Origin: Sphingobacterium paludis
Lineage (GTDB): Bacteria > Bacteroidota > Bacteroidia > Sphingobacteriales > Sphingobacteriaceae
Assembly: GCF_004364125.1 (NCBI RefSeq)
Contig: NZ_SNZV01000009.1
Span: forward strand, 62,001-126,000
Length of the DNA: 64,000 nt
Reading direction: 5' to 3'
Within the stretch, counting starts at the first letter, position 1. The number at the start of each line of letters is the position of its first letter. The notes below the pieces were generated by a model. It made no database searches. It saw only the letters and a list, made by a program, of their open reading frames with translations, and was not told the DNA's origin. Below, piece after piece: positions 26,110-35,827 of the stretch. The position numbers were made by a program, and so were the translations under genes.

Positions 26110-28854
26110 CTATCGTCTTATCTTAAATTCATATTCGCCAGAGCCCACTTCAAGCAAAACCCTATCCTTCAGTGTTTCTACATACCTAACACCTTCCATT
26201 TTGTCGAGCTTATTTCCACTTTCGCTAATGGTTGTAGGGTTCGAAGCCGGAATAAACACCCGAGCTTTACTGTTTGCCGGAATGCGGATCTTCCAAATCA
26301 TTTGTCGTTTATCCAATCTCCAGGAAGATCTTATCTCCCCACGCAGGCTTTGGTAGCTTGCATCAACATGCGTGAGCCCCGAACCGAAACTAGGGTTCAT
26401 GTGGATGGTTTCAAATGCGTTGGTCTCCGTTTTGATGCCGGCCAGGTTTTCGTAGTACCAGACCAGCAGATCGCCCAACATCATCACATGGTTCTGCGAA
26501 TTCATTTTAGGATGTGCCGTATCACCATTCCACAATTCCCAAATGGTCGTCGCGCCATGCTCGACCATGTATCCCCAAGACGGGTAGGTTGTTTTTGTTG
26601 CAATACCGTAGGCTAAGTCGGCACGCCCCATTTCGGTCAACGTACGCATGATAAATTGGGTTCCTATAACGCCAGTACTGAGGTGCCCTTGGTTTTCCTT
26701 TTCGACGATGTCTACAATACGTGCGGCAAGCTGCTGCTTATTTTCGCCCTCGACAAGGTTGAAATACATCGCTAAAAGATTATCTGTTAAGGTATTGGCA
26801 CCGTAGTACCCTTGTGCGTTGTAAAAGCGTTTGTTGAAATCTTTTTTAAGCTGACGTGCCTGATCGGCATAGATCACACTGTCTTTCGCATGGTCAGTCA
26901 ATACGCTAAAGCGTTGCATCGTATGCAACAAATGATAATAAAAGGCAGATGATATCAATGCACTTGGGTATTTCTTATCTGCGATTTTGCCACGCCCTTC
27001 TTCGATGCTGGCCGGAGGAAAGCACCAATCGCCATAACTATCTTTTGTTAAGATGCCGTCTTTATCGGTGTAACGTAAATGCATATATTCCATCCATTTT
27101 TTCATGGCTGGATAATGCGTTTCCAACACGCGGATATCACCCGTTTGCTGATAAAGCATATCGGCGATGAATAGATAGGTACCCGGCCAGCTGATGTTAT
27201 CGCTGTAATAGCGCCAGAAAGCGGGCGCTACATCAGGAATGGCACCATCTTCTTTTTGCGACAAACGGATATCTTCTAACCACTTGCTGTAGAGCAAGGT
27301 ATTGTCGAAAAGAAAACTTTCGCCGTAGGCACTGGTAGGCCTATCGCCCAGCCAAGGTTGCCTTTCGTTGCGTTGCGGACAGTCTACAGGTATGCCTTTG
27401 TAATTGGAGGCAATGCCCCACCAAGCATTCTTATGGATTTGGTTTAACAGCGCGTTTGATGAATGAAACGTACCGATGTTGGTCATTTCATCATACACAA
27501 ATCGCCCGACAAGGTCTGCTGCCTGGAGGTTGCCGGGATAGCCGTCCACTTCCACATACCGAAATCCATGGTAGGTAAAGCGTGGTTCCCACTCCTCTTG
27601 CTCTCCTCCCTTCAAGATATAGAGATCGGTTGCTTTGGCGTCCCGCAGGTTGGTGGTAAACAGCTCGCCATCTGGGGTAAGGGATTCAGCGAAACGCAGC
27701 TTGACTTCCGTGCCCTGCGTGCCACGTACACGCATTTTCACCCATCCGGAAAAATTCTGCCCGAAATCTACAATATATTTATCAGCAGCTTTCTTCGTTA
27801 CAGATACGGGCGCTATGTCCTGCATCACCTTCATGTTGCCATTCAATTGCGCTTCGTAGCGCCCTCCGGGTTCCTGCACATACTCCGCCTTTAACCAATT
27901 TTTGTCGTCAAAGCCAACGGCTGCCCAATTCGGCATCTCTTTGCGTGCATCGTAGCTTTCTCCATCATATTCATTATTGGCGGTGATAGGCCCATCTGTC
28001 GTTCCTTTCCAGCTATCATCTGTTTTGATAAGCTCCGTTGTACCGTCTGTGTAGGTCACCATGAGCTGCATGTGTAGCTTAGGAAAACCAAAGCTTTTTA
28101 CCTTATAAGGCTTCGCTTGGCGCATTGCATAAAAACGGCCATTGCCTAAGATGACGCCTAATGCATGCGCACCCTGTTTTACAAAGGGCGTCATATCCAA
28201 GACGTTGTACTTTATATTTTGAGTATAATCGGTCGGCGATGGTGCAAGCACTTGATCGCCTACCTTTTTGCCATTCAGGTAAAGCTCATAAAGGCCTAGC
28301 CCCATAATATAGGCTGTCGCTTTCTTAACGGGCTTGCGCAATGCAAATTCTTTTCTGAAATAGCGGGCGGAAAGCGTTCCAGATGCTTTGTCATCGGTTT
28401 GCTGGTAATCATCAAAACCAATCCAGCGGCCTGTCCAGTCTTTGTAGTGCAGTAAGCCCATGCTCCATGAAGCTGGAGCAGACCAGGCAGACTCGCCTTT
28501 GTTGCTGTAGATTTTGACCTTCCAATAGGCCTCCGTGCCAGATCCTAAACCTTTCCCTGCATAATAAACGCTAATGCTATTCGCAGATGCACTGTGCCCC
28601 GAATCCCACAAATCGCCGATATTGTTATTCAGATTTTCTAAGGAAGAGGCCACGAGTATATGGTAACCTGTTTGGAGTACACCACGCTCTTTCGACTTTA
28701 TCTTCCAGCTAAGGCGCGGCTGCTGTATAGCAATACCTTGTGGGTTAACAAGCAGCTCACAGCGTAGTTCATCGACCTGCGTAGCAGCATGCAAGCTACC
28801 CGAAAGGATAGTGAGCAATAGGATTATACTATATGACAACACGTTCATCTTCAT
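26110..28854 (-). CDS. GH78 alpha-L-rhamnosidase
   Basis: This 914-residue secreted enzyme has a signal peptide ending at SGSLHAA. The domain order is an N-terminal Ig-like module (QQPRLSWKIKSKERGV), the Bac_rhamnosid_N domain (LGLYELYLNGKKVGDQVLAP), a concanavalin-like domain (YIVDFGQNFSGWVKMRV), an alpha6/alpha6 barrel and a C-terminal sandwich. The catalytic acid region is VDCPQRNERQPWLGDRPTS and the base is in GATTIWELWNGD, both standard GH78 motifs. It removes alpha-L-rhamnose. Compared with the GH78 at 12572, which has CPHREKLGWLEQ and TALTESW, it has a different active-site subtype, pointing to two rhamnosyl linkages in one substrate. It follows a GH2 gene after 12 bp. Confidence 0.95.
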   Translation of the reverse strand: MKMNVLSYSIILLLTILSGSLHAATQVDELRCELLVNPQGIAIQQPRLSWKIKSKERGVLQTGYHILVASSLENLNNNIGDLWDSGHSASANSISVYYAGKGLGSGTEAYWKVKIYSNKGESAWSAPASWSMGLLHYKDWTGRWIGFDDYQQTDDKASGTLSARYFRKEFALRKPVKKATAYIMGLGLYELYLNGKKVGDQVLAPSPTDYTQNIKYNVLDMTPFVKQGAHALGVILGNGRFYAMRQAKPYKVKSFGFPKLHMQLMVTYTDGTTELIKTDDSWKGTTDGPITANNEYDGESYDARKEMPNWAAVGFDDKNWLKAEYVQEPGGRYEAQLNGNMKVMQDIAPVSVTKKAADKYIVDFGQNFSGWVKMRVRGTQGTEVKLRFAESLTPDGELFTTNLRDAKATDLYILKGGEQEEWEPRFTYHGFRYVEVDGYPGNLQAADLVGRFVYDEMTNIGTFHSSNALLNQIHKNAWWGIASNYKGIPVDCPQRNERQPWLGDRPTSAYGESFLFDNTLLYSKWLEDIRLSQKEDGAIPDVAPAFWRYYSDNISWPGTYLFIADMLYQQTGDIRVLETHYPAMKKWMEYMHLRYTDKDGILTKDSYGDWCFPPASIEEGRGKIADKKYPSALISSAFYYHLLHTMQRFSVLTDHAKDSVIYADQARQLKKDFNKRFYNAQGYYGANTLTDNLLAMYFNLVEGENKQQLAARIVDIVEKENQGHLSTGVIGTQFIMRTLTEMGRADLAYGIATKTTYPSWGYMVEHGATTIWELWNGDTAHPKMNSQNHVMMLGDLLVWYYENLAGIKTETNAFETIHMNPSFGSGLTHVDASYQSLRGEIRSSWRLDKRQMIWKIRIPANSKARVFIPASNPTTISESGNKLDKMEGVRYVETLKDRVLLEVGSGEYEFKIRR

Positions 28855-28866
28855 CAGTCCAATCGT

Positions 28867-31644
28867 TTATTTGCCCGAAAAATCAAAATACAATTGCATA
28901 TGCAAGGCTCTTATGGGTTCCTTCTCAAAATCATAATACACATGCTTCATGCCCATTGGTCCGGTTGTTTCTGGCTTTTGGGTTTTCGTACCGATAGCAG
29001 ATATACCGTTCATAAACGAAATATCGCCTGTAGGGAATGTAGGCTCCATATTCTTCCATTCGGTATCTTGCTGTTCCTTTGGCGTATATAAGCGCAAGAA
29101 TACATCCTCCCTATCAGTGAACACGCTAAACGACTGCGATTTCAGGTTAAATTTCGTCCAGTACATATTGGCGTGGTAGCCCTTAAATTCAGGATATTCG
29201 AACGGCACTTCGCCTGTAGCGACATCGTTGTAGGCTTTTTCCCAAATCCCAAAACGATTGCCTTTCATCCGGTTTTTCCATACCCGATAAGGGCCCATGC
29301 CCATGTATGCTACGCCTAGCATTTCTTTTTCCGGAAGATCAAAGTTGACACCCACAAAACGGGTGAAGTAGCTTTCAGGAAAATACTGCACATGCATCTT
29401 CAATTGGCCGGATGGATAGATGGACCATTGCAGCGTGTTGTAACTTTCCTTCTTGTCAAATTTAGACTCGATAATAACGGTATCCGCCACTTGACGCATC
29501 GTGAACGATTTGTAATTATTGACGGCTTCTTGTAATACAGGCCCGTTATTAAAAGGAATAATTCCTTTTCTATTGGAAACTTCGGCCAGCAAGCCGTCTT
29601 TTTTGTTGAATCGGTATTGTATGCCGTTAGCTTTCACGACAAAGGCATCAGCAGTTTCCTGCGCGTCTACTTTGGTCCCTTCACGCTTTATTTTTGTCGC
29701 CGCAACGCTAGCAGGTAACCTGATCGGGAAGCTCCAGGTAAACAGCTCTTTCCCGTATACATCTTTCGCGGAAACGTACAGCGCATCATAGCTAAACCAA
29801 TCTTTAGGCAGATCGACTTTCAATACGCCCTTGGCATAAGGTGCAATGCTCGGAGCAGCAATAGTACCCGTCTTCGTATTGGCCGTAGATCCGTCGAACT
29901 TACGCAGTTCATAGCTGAACGTACAGTCTGATGTATTGGTAAATGCATATCGGTTTTCGATGGTAAACTCGCCGTTAAACGCAGCTGTCATTTCGCGTTT
30001 TTCGACGAAAATCGGGCTCCATACCTCTTTAATGGTATAAAAGCTTCCCTCGCGTTGGTAATAGGGGCCAACGATACCATCTGCCCCACGATTTCCATCG
30101 GTGTCCAGCATGCCGTTTTTGTCTGTGCGGACGATTCCCTGATCTTGAAAATCCCATAGGAAACCACCTGCTGAGAGTGGGTTTGCCCACATGGCTTTCC
30201 AATAGTCTTCGATACCAGCACCATGCCCCCCGTCGAACATGCCATGCAAGAATTCCGTCGGCATGACGATGTTGTGCCCGTGGTCATACGTACCGATACC
30301 ATAATTGTATTCCCGGTAATGGGTGGTTTCAAAACCGCCATACACCGCCCAAGGATAAATTAGTGGACGTTGCTGTATATCTTGTTCGAAAAAGGTACTG
30401 TCTAATTCCGCGTTATGCCCGCCTTCATTTCCATTTGCCCAAAAGATGATGGACGGATTGTTTTCGGAAACCGCTATCATCTCTTTCAAGAGTTTTTTAC
30501 CCGTCGGCGTGTCGTAGTGGCCATGCCATCCGCCTAATTCATTCATCACGTATAAACCCAACGAATCACAGACTTCCAGAAAATGGGTATCTGGTGGGTA
30601 ATGCGCCATGCGAACGGCATTCATATTCATTTCCTTCATCAGAAGTACATCATGCACACTTAACTGCTTGCTTGTGGTACGTCCAGATTCCGGGTGGAAA
30701 GAGTGTCGGTTAACGCCTTTAAATTTTATCTTCTGCCCGTTGATGTATACGCCGTCTCGTTGCCGAACTTCTACCGTCCGGAAACCGATTTTTTGATGCA
30801 CACGGTGTAATTCTTTTCCTTTGCCATAGAGCGTTACTTCTGCACGATAGAGGTTCGGGAACTCCGAAGACCATAATGCTGGCTTTTCAAAGTTTCCTTC
30901 CAGCCAGGTTTCCGAACCGCTTAGCGGTTTACGGATTGTTTTACCGAATTTCTTACCCTCGGCATCATACAACGTGACCGCCACTTCATCTGCGCTGCCC
31001 TTCGCCTGCACTTTCAAACGAAGTGCGCCGTTTGCTTTTGCATCAACGGACAGACGTTTGATATGGTTTTGCGGTAAAATCTCTAAAAATACGGGTCTGA
31101 AAATTCCACCGAAGACCCAGAAGTCGCCTTCGCGCTCAGCCGCATTGACGGATTTATTCGCAGAATGCTTCGCAACCTCGACTTCCAATAGGTTTTCCTT
31201 CCCCCAATGCATATGTTTGGAGATATCATAAGAAAACGTGTAGAAAGCACCTTGATGAATGGGGCCTACTACTTTTCCATTTACCTTCACCGTCGCATCG
31301 GTCATCACCCCTTCAAACACCAGATTCACTTGCTTATTTTTCCAGGCACGATCGGCTAAAAAGCGGTGCTTATAGTTCCCCACTTCTTTCCCTTTATCCG
31401 CCTCCTTATTAAAACCATAGTTGTATTTCCCAAATCCTTGAAGCTCCCAGTTCGATGGAACCGGAATCTTGGTCCATTCCCCCGACTTCATGCCTTCAGA
31501 AACCTTAAAATCCCAAAGTATGCCGTCATCTTTTCCCTTTCCGGAAAGGTATTGCTTGATCGACTCTTGGGCCATGGTTTGGCCCGTGAGGATAACTAGC
31601 AAAGTAAACAGGAACATGTTGGCATAATACTTCATGTGCGGCAT
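28867..31644 (-). CDS. GH2 glycosidase (beta-galactosidase-like)
   Basis: This 925-residue secreted enzyme (signal ending near GQTMAQ) has a jelly roll (WTKIPVPSNWELQGFG, near residues 57-72), an Ig-like domain and a TIM barrel. The acid/base is Glu407 in FWANGNEGGH and the nucleophile Glu464 in VMPTEFLHGM. A C-terminal Bgal small-chain-like domain follows (GIQYRFNKKDGLLAEVSN, then MLGVAYMGMGPYRVWKNR), so it is the large-form GH2 plan. The active-site sequences differ clearly from those of the GH2 at 8960, so it probably cuts another beta-linked sugar (galactose, glucuronate or arabinose are all known in GH2). It is 3 bp downstream of the esterase gene. The second in-frame ATG at 31635 is an alternative start. 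Confidence 0.9.
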   Translation of the reverse strand: MPHMKYYANMFLFTLLVILTGQTMAQESIKQYLSGKGKDDGILWDFKVSEGMKSGEWTKIPVPSNWELQGFGKYNYGFNKEADKGKEVGNYKHRFLADRAWKNKQVNLVFEGVMTDATVKVNGKVVGPIHQGAFYTFSYDISKHMHWGKENLLEVEVAKHSANKSVNAAEREGDFWVFGGIFRPVFLEILPQNHIKRLSVDAKANGALRLKVQAKGSADEVAVTLYDAEGKKFGKTIRKPLSGSETWLEGNFEKPALWSSEFPNLYRAEVTLYGKGKELHRVHQKIGFRTVEVRQRDGVYINGQKIKFKGVNRHSFHPESGRTTSKQLSVHDVLLMKEMNMNAVRMAHYPPDTHFLEVCDSLGLYVMNELGGWHGHYDTPTGKKLLKEMIAVSENNPSIIFWANGNEGGHNAELDSTFFEQDIQQRPLIYPWAVYGGFETTHYREYNYGIGTYDHGHNIVMPTEFLHGMFDGGHGAGIEDYWKAMWANPLSAGGFLWDFQDQGIVRTDKNGMLDTDGNRGADGIVGPYYQREGSFYTIKEVWSPIFVEKREMTAAFNGEFTIENRYAFTNTSDCTFSYELRKFDGSTANTKTGTIAAPSIAPYAKGVLKVDLPKDWFSYDALYVSAKDVYGKELFTWSFPIRLPASVAATKIKREGTKVDAQETADAFVVKANGIQYRFNKKDGLLAEVSNRKGIIPFNNGPVLQEAVNNYKSFTMRQVADTVIIESKFDKKESYNTLQWSIYPSGQLKMHVQYFPESYFTRFVGVNFDLPEKEMLGVAYMGMGPYRVWKNRMKGNRFGIWEKAYNDVATGEVPFEYPEFKGYHANMYWTKFNLKSQSFSVFTDREDVFLRLYTPKEQQDTEWKNMEPTFPTGDISFMNGISAIGTKTQKPETTGPMGMKHVYYDFEKEPIRALHMQLYFDFSGK

Positions 31645-31647
31645 TCG

Positions 31648-33081
31648 TTAATTGAGTTTAATGTTTTTAAATGGATTATCGGTGCGAAACGGCAATGCAG
31701 GTATACCCGCAGCATTCACGAGATTGGGCTGTGCTGCCTCATCCCAAGCGAATCGTACATTTTTTATGGCAGCACTTGTCTGTTGTTGGATTTGTACGGT
31801 TCGACCGACAATCTGTGCTGGCACGGAAACGTACTGCCCATCGGCTGTTGCAACCTCGAAACCTGTAATGGGTTTTCCATCGGCAGTTTGTAAACCGTCG
31901 GCATGCTGGAAATGAACAATCACTTTATTGCCTTTGTGCTGTATTTTTGACAGGGTAGGACCGTCAGCCTCTACCTGTACACCATATGTTTTCTTTAATG
32001 CTTGCAGGGCCAAGCGTTTGCCTACGTCCCATTTATTAATCGGGTGCAGATCTTTTACATCGTCTACGAGGTCTGTGGTCACAATGCGGCCTGTATGGGG
32101 AAGTTTTAGCAACATATCCTGTGCTTCGCGAAACTCCGGGAGTACCGTACGCGCCATACGCTCCTCTCCCTTCTCATCGACAGAATAGGCAAACGGAGCT
32201 ATTTGCGTGAAGTAGAAAGGTAATTTTTTATTGTTCCATTGCTTTCTCCAGCTTTGGATAAGGGTTTTGAACTTATAGGTGTAATCGATATTTTCTTTCA
32301 GAAAAACATTCGTCTCACCTTGGTACCACAGTACGCCTTTTAGTGTGTATGGAGCCAAAGGCGCAATCATCGAACCGAAAAACTTTCCTGGGTCGCCACT
32401 GACTTTCTTATCGTTGAAATACGGTTCTTCTTGAAAGGCTTCTGCTGCAATCCAAGGTTCGATACGGCTTCCGCTTACGGCGGAAGAAATAATGCCAACG
32501 GGAACACCCAACTTTTCCTGCAACGTTTTAGCGAAGAAATATCCCGGTGCGGAAAATTGTCTCAAGGCGGAATCTTGCGCGATGCTCCAGCCGGCATAGG
32601 TGCTATCTGGCTTGTCTAAAAACTTACGCCGCACCAAGAACAGACGGATGTTGGGGTTACTAGCCTCTTTGACAGCATCCTTTGGAAAATCACCTCCCTG
32701 ATCTGCTGCCGCTATTTTCGCTAATTTGCGCATTTGGAACTCCATGTTAGACTGTCCGGAACAGAGCCATACTTCGCCAATCAACACATCGTTTAAAAGG
32801 ATGGTATTTTCACCTCGAATTTCCAAGGTTTGTCCCTTTGCATTCGCACGCATGGGTGAAAGCAGCACTTGCCATTTCCCTTGGGCATCGGCACGATCTT
32901 TCTTGGTTTGACCGTTAAAACGAACCTGCACCTCTTCTCCCGGCTTCGCCATCCCGAAGATGGCGACGGGTTGCTTTTGTTGCAGCACCATATGATGCGC
33001 GAAAATATTCGGAAGCACGATAGAAGCCTGCGTTGAAAACCACAGGCATACCATAACGATCGCAGCTGCTAGTCCTTTCAT
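31648..33081 (-). CDS. SASA-type (sialate O-acetylesterase-like) SGNH esterase
   Basis: This 477-residue secreted protein has a signal peptide ending at STQAS. It has the SGNH blocks: nucleophile Ser in WLCSGQSNMEFQM, GIISSAVSGSRIEPWI, the Asn block in GVLWYQGETNVF, and the catalytic Asp-His pair in DLHPINKWDVG. Residues about 20-100 form an N-terminal sandwich (FAHHMVLQQKQPVAIFG). Known members remove acetyl groups from sialic acid or plant polysaccharides. In this locus an acetylated pectin, for example O-acetyl groups on rhamnogalacturonan, is the likely substrate. Its start codon shares one base with the preceding gene's stop, which suggests translational coupling. Confidence 0.88.
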   Translation of the reverse strand: MKGLAAAIVMVCLWFSTQASIVLPNIFAHHMVLQQKQPVAIFGMAKPGEEVQVRFNGQTKKDRADAQGKWQVLLSPMRANAKGQTLEIRGENTILLNDVLIGEVWLCSGQSNMEFQMRKLAKIAAADQGGDFPKDAVKEASNPNIRLFLVRRKFLDKPDSTYAGWSIAQDSALRQFSAPGYFFAKTLQEKLGVPVGIISSAVSGSRIEPWIAAEAFQEEPYFNDKKVSGDPGKFFGSMIAPLAPYTLKGVLWYQGETNVFLKENIDYTYKFKTLIQSWRKQWNNKKLPFYFTQIAPFAYSVDEKGEERMARTVLPEFREAQDMLLKLPHTGRIVTTDLVDDVKDLHPINKWDVGKRLALQALKKTYGVQVEADGPTLSKIQHKGNKVIVHFQHADGLQTADGKPITGFEVATADGQYVSVPAQIVGRTVQIQQQTSAAIKNVRFAWDEAAQPNLVNAAGIPALPFRTDNPFKNIKLN

Positions 33082-34904
33082 TAGTTCAATTTTTCTGCAG
33101 CCAGCGATAAAATAGCATAGGCTGCTTCATTCACGGCTTTTCCTGCATCTTTCACATCAAAATCTTGATCTGTCGGCGTATCTGCATCGGGATAACGCCG
33201 TACTTCGCCGGTGCGGAAAGATACTTTGCTGATGTTCGCCACCGGTTGGAAAAATAGTCTTGTGCCCTTATCTACCCCGTTAATCCATAGTTGGAAAGAA
33301 CGTGTAGTGACATCGACCACGAGGCGAATGTCATATACTTCCTCGGCTTTATAGGCCTGTACGCCGGCATTTCTATAGCCCGCTTTATTTTTAATCTGTC
33401 CATCCTTGTCAAAGATCAGGCGACAAGCCGCCTGCCCCTTATCGTCGGTTAGCTCAATTTCGAGCATACCACGATCGGTCTGTTTTGGTGACACCTTAAA
33501 TTCGATGTTGGCCTTCTTTGCGGACGCTATAACGCGATCTGCTTTTGCATAATCATAAGGGTCTTTATCGCGCAACACGAGCGCATTTCCCTCTATTTTC
33601 GCAGTCGCCCACAACGGACTGTAAATGTTCCATTTTTTGTAAGCTGCCGCCGCATCTTTGTTAAAATCGTCCATGACCACGCCTTGAACAGTAGAAAGGA
33701 CAGGCACAGGAACTTTAGCGACCCACATATCTTCCTTATTCATGCTGTAGGTTAGCCACATATCCGAACTTGGCGGCGTACCATTTCCTTCCTGAATCCC
33801 ACGTACATATTGTGGTCCGTACGATTTGTAGTTACCGCCATAGCGCATGGTGCTAATTTCACCATTCACCAAAAGTAAGTCTGTATATCGCAAGCCATCA
33901 TCGCTGGTAGACACCGCTAAGGGCCACCGAAATTCGGAGGGATTATACACGGTAGCATAACGATTATCAGCTGTTTTTTGCCCCCAGATTTTGGCATTGC
34001 TATTGACGAATCCGGGCGCCCGTAATGGCGTATAGGCCCAGCTCTTTCCGTTGTCATTGCTGATCGATGTCAAGGCGTGTTTCCAAAAGCCTGCGACACG
34101 ACCGTCAGGTAAATGGTAGTAAGCAAATGCTTTTATAGGCCGGTTATAAGGCACTAGCGGATCATTGCGATCGGCTTCTTCCACCCACTGTTGCATCATC
34201 AGCGGTTTTTCCATAAGCTCTTTGCAAGCTGCTACAAATGCTTTATCCTTGCTCTTGGTATAGAAGGGATATTTTGCCAGCTTTTGATTGAAAGAACTAT
34301 TAAAACGGATAAAATAGATCGGCCCAAACGAGCCGTCTTTATTAATTTCACGCACGACGCGGCCAATACCATTCCCATCATTCGGGTCATCTTTAGCATC
34401 TAAAGCCACGCCGTAGTACCCAATGGTCAATAGCTTCCCGTTTGTAGCGGTGTAGAAGCCCATACGCTGGTGCATGATGGCATACAAATCTTTCCCAGCT
34501 TTATCATCTCGTCCAGGTTTGGTGAAACCCTCCGGAACAAGATAGGGCGGAAAAAGCTCCTGCGGCTTGGACCAAGAATAGCCATCTTTTGAGCTTAAGA
34601 GCAGCGTTTTTCCTTCTGCAATATGCTCACCTATAGGGTTGCTTAAAAACTGTAAATAATAACTGTTGTTCCAATAGGCTAAGAACGGTTGGTGATTGTA
34701 GGTAAACCCATGTCCGCCAGCTAAATCAGGAAACTCTCGATTTGCACGAAACACTTGGATATTGTGCGTGCCAACAGCAGGCGTCAGCTGTCCGTGGTGA
34801 TAATCTACGTTAGACAATGTTTCGCCGACATATTTTACTGTATCTTGAGCCATGGCATAGGATGAAGCGCACAGCATAACCAACCCTACTATTTTCAATT
34901 TCAT
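33081..34904 (-). CDS. Secreted BNR-4 propeller protein with C-terminal jelly roll
   Basis: This 607-residue protein has a signal peptide (ASSYAMAQ). The first ~420 residues look like a BNR-type beta-propeller (GGHGFTYNHQPFLAYWNNSY, LLLSSKDGYSWSKPQELF, SISNDNGKSWAYTPL, VSTSDDGLRYTDLLL). From about residue 430 to 600 there is a concanavalin/LamG-like domain (NIEFKVSPKQTDRGMLEIEL, FQLWINGVDKGTRLFF). Related PUL proteins are annotated only as BNR repeat proteins. Seven-bladed enzymes acting on rhamnose-glucuronate bonds (GH145, PL27) are another possible comparison, but I cannot assign a family. It lies between GH43 (2 bp) and the SASA esterase, so it is probably a surface or periplasmic pectin enzyme. 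Confidence 0.7.
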   Translation of the reverse strand: MKLKIVGLVMLCASSYAMAQDTVKYVGETLSNVDYHHGQLTPAVGTHNIQVFRANREFPDLAGGHGFTYNHQPFLAYWNNSYYLQFLSNPIGEHIAEGKTLLLSSKDGYSWSKPQELFPPYLVPEGFTKPGRDDKAGKDLYAIMHQRMGFYTATNGKLLTIGYYGVALDAKDDPNDGNGIGRVVREINKDGSFGPIYFIRFNSSFNQKLAKYPFYTKSKDKAFVAACKELMEKPLMMQQWVEEADRNDPLVPYNRPIKAFAYYHLPDGRVAGFWKHALTSISNDNGKSWAYTPLRAPGFVNSNAKIWGQKTADNRYATVYNPSEFRWPLAVSTSDDGLRYTDLLLVNGEISTMRYGGNYKSYGPQYVRGIQEGNGTPPSSDMWLTYSMNKEDMWVAKVPVPVLSTVQGVVMDDFNKDAAAAYKKWNIYSPLWATAKIEGNALVLRDKDPYDYAKADRVIASAKKANIEFKVSPKQTDRGMLEIELTDDKGQAACRLIFDKDGQIKNKAGYRNAGVQAYKAEEVYDIRLVVDVTTRSFQLWINGVDKGTRLFFQPVANISKVSFRTGEVRRYPDADTPTDQDFDVKDAGKAVNEAAYAILSLAAEKLN

Positions 34905-34906
34905 CG

Positions 34907-35827
34907 TTATTCCTTTCCTTTTAACAACCTTTTTAAATCCCTTTGCGAGGCTTTAAAAATAGTTCCGTGTTTATGTCCTTCAGGCACGCCTATTTTATGG
35001 TTTACCTTTTCAAAATGTTTAAAATCTTTTGTCGCCACGGCTTCATAGCTTTTACTACCATACGAGTCGAAATAGATCAGCCATTCGTTCCCGACTTTTA
35101 CCACACTCGGGCCTTCTGTCAGGTAGTCTGAAAACGGCGCGGAAACATCCGTAAACGGGCCTAGTGGATTATCCGCAAAGGCGACTTTCAGGTTTCTGTT
35201 CGGGCGACTGTTGTCCTTCAGTACCAATACGTAATTATCCTTCTCTTTTTTTACGATCACCGCATCAATGATGCTGAAACCCGGATCGGCGAAGAGCTTC
35301 GTTGGCGTGAAGGTATCGAAGTCCTTCGTTGTGGTGTAATACATCCGTTGGTTGTTGTCTTCTGCCTCTGCATCTTTCGGAAATCGATGTGGAATGGTCG
35401 AAGCCCAAATGATGACAAAGCGATCTTCGTCTTCATCATAGAAAAGTTCGGGCGCCCATACGTTCACCGTGGTCGGCTCATGCGCCATCACCGGAATAAT
35501 TTTTTCCTGCTCCCAATGGATCAAATCTTTCGATCGGGCATAGCCGATACCTTGATCGCCCTTCCAGGCGATGGTCCACACAAGATGGTACCAACCATTC
35601 TTATCGCGCAGCATAGACGGGTCGCGCATAATCTTTTGCGATCCCAATGTCGGTTTTAGGTAGACACCCGGTATCTCTTTCCAATGATAGGCGTCTGTAC
35701 TGTACAGGTAACGAAGACCTTCATTTGCGGGCTCACGAAACGATGTAAACAGGTAAACATCCCTTTGGCAGGATGCCAAGAGGGATGTTACTAACACAAA
35801 AACTAAAACCTTAATAACTAATTTCAT
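34907..35827 (-). CDS. GH43-family glycosidase lipoprotein
   Basis: This 306-residue lipoprotein (lipobox ending at Cys20, TSLLASCQ) is a five-bladed propeller with the three GH43 acidic residues in order: base Asp69 in KIMRDPSML, the pKa-tuning Asp188 in SIIDAVIVK and acid Glu238 in LTEGPSVVK. WAPELFYDE near residue 124 is another standard blade motif. The family are inverting arabinofuranosidases, arabinanases, xylosidases and galactosidases. Arabinan or arabinogalactan side chains of pectin are the likely target. The start codon shares one base with the stop of the DUF4038 gene, so the two are translationally coupled. The subfamily cannot be named by eye. Confidence 0.88.
   Translation of the reverse strand: MKLVIKVLVFVLVTSLLASCQRDVYLFTSFREPANEGLRYLYSTDAYHWKEIPGVYLKPTLGSQKIMRDPSMLRDKNGWYHLVWTIAWKGDQGIGYARSKDLIHWEQEKIIPVMAHEPTTVNVWAPELFYDEDEDRFVIIWASTIPHRFPKDAEAEDNNQRMYYTTTKDFDTFTPTKLFADPGFSIIDAVIVKKEKDNYVLVLKDNSRPNRNLKVAFADNPLGPFTDVSAPFSDYLTEGPSVVKVGNEWLIYFDSYGSKSYEAVATKDFKHFEKVNHKIGVPEGHKHGTIFKASQRDLKRLLKGKE

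Noticed and set aside
26047..26616. Plus-strand open frame of 189 codons
   Set aside because: It runs opposite to the GH78 gene and its neighbour, has no family motif, and other long antisense frames occur throughout the window opposite real genes.
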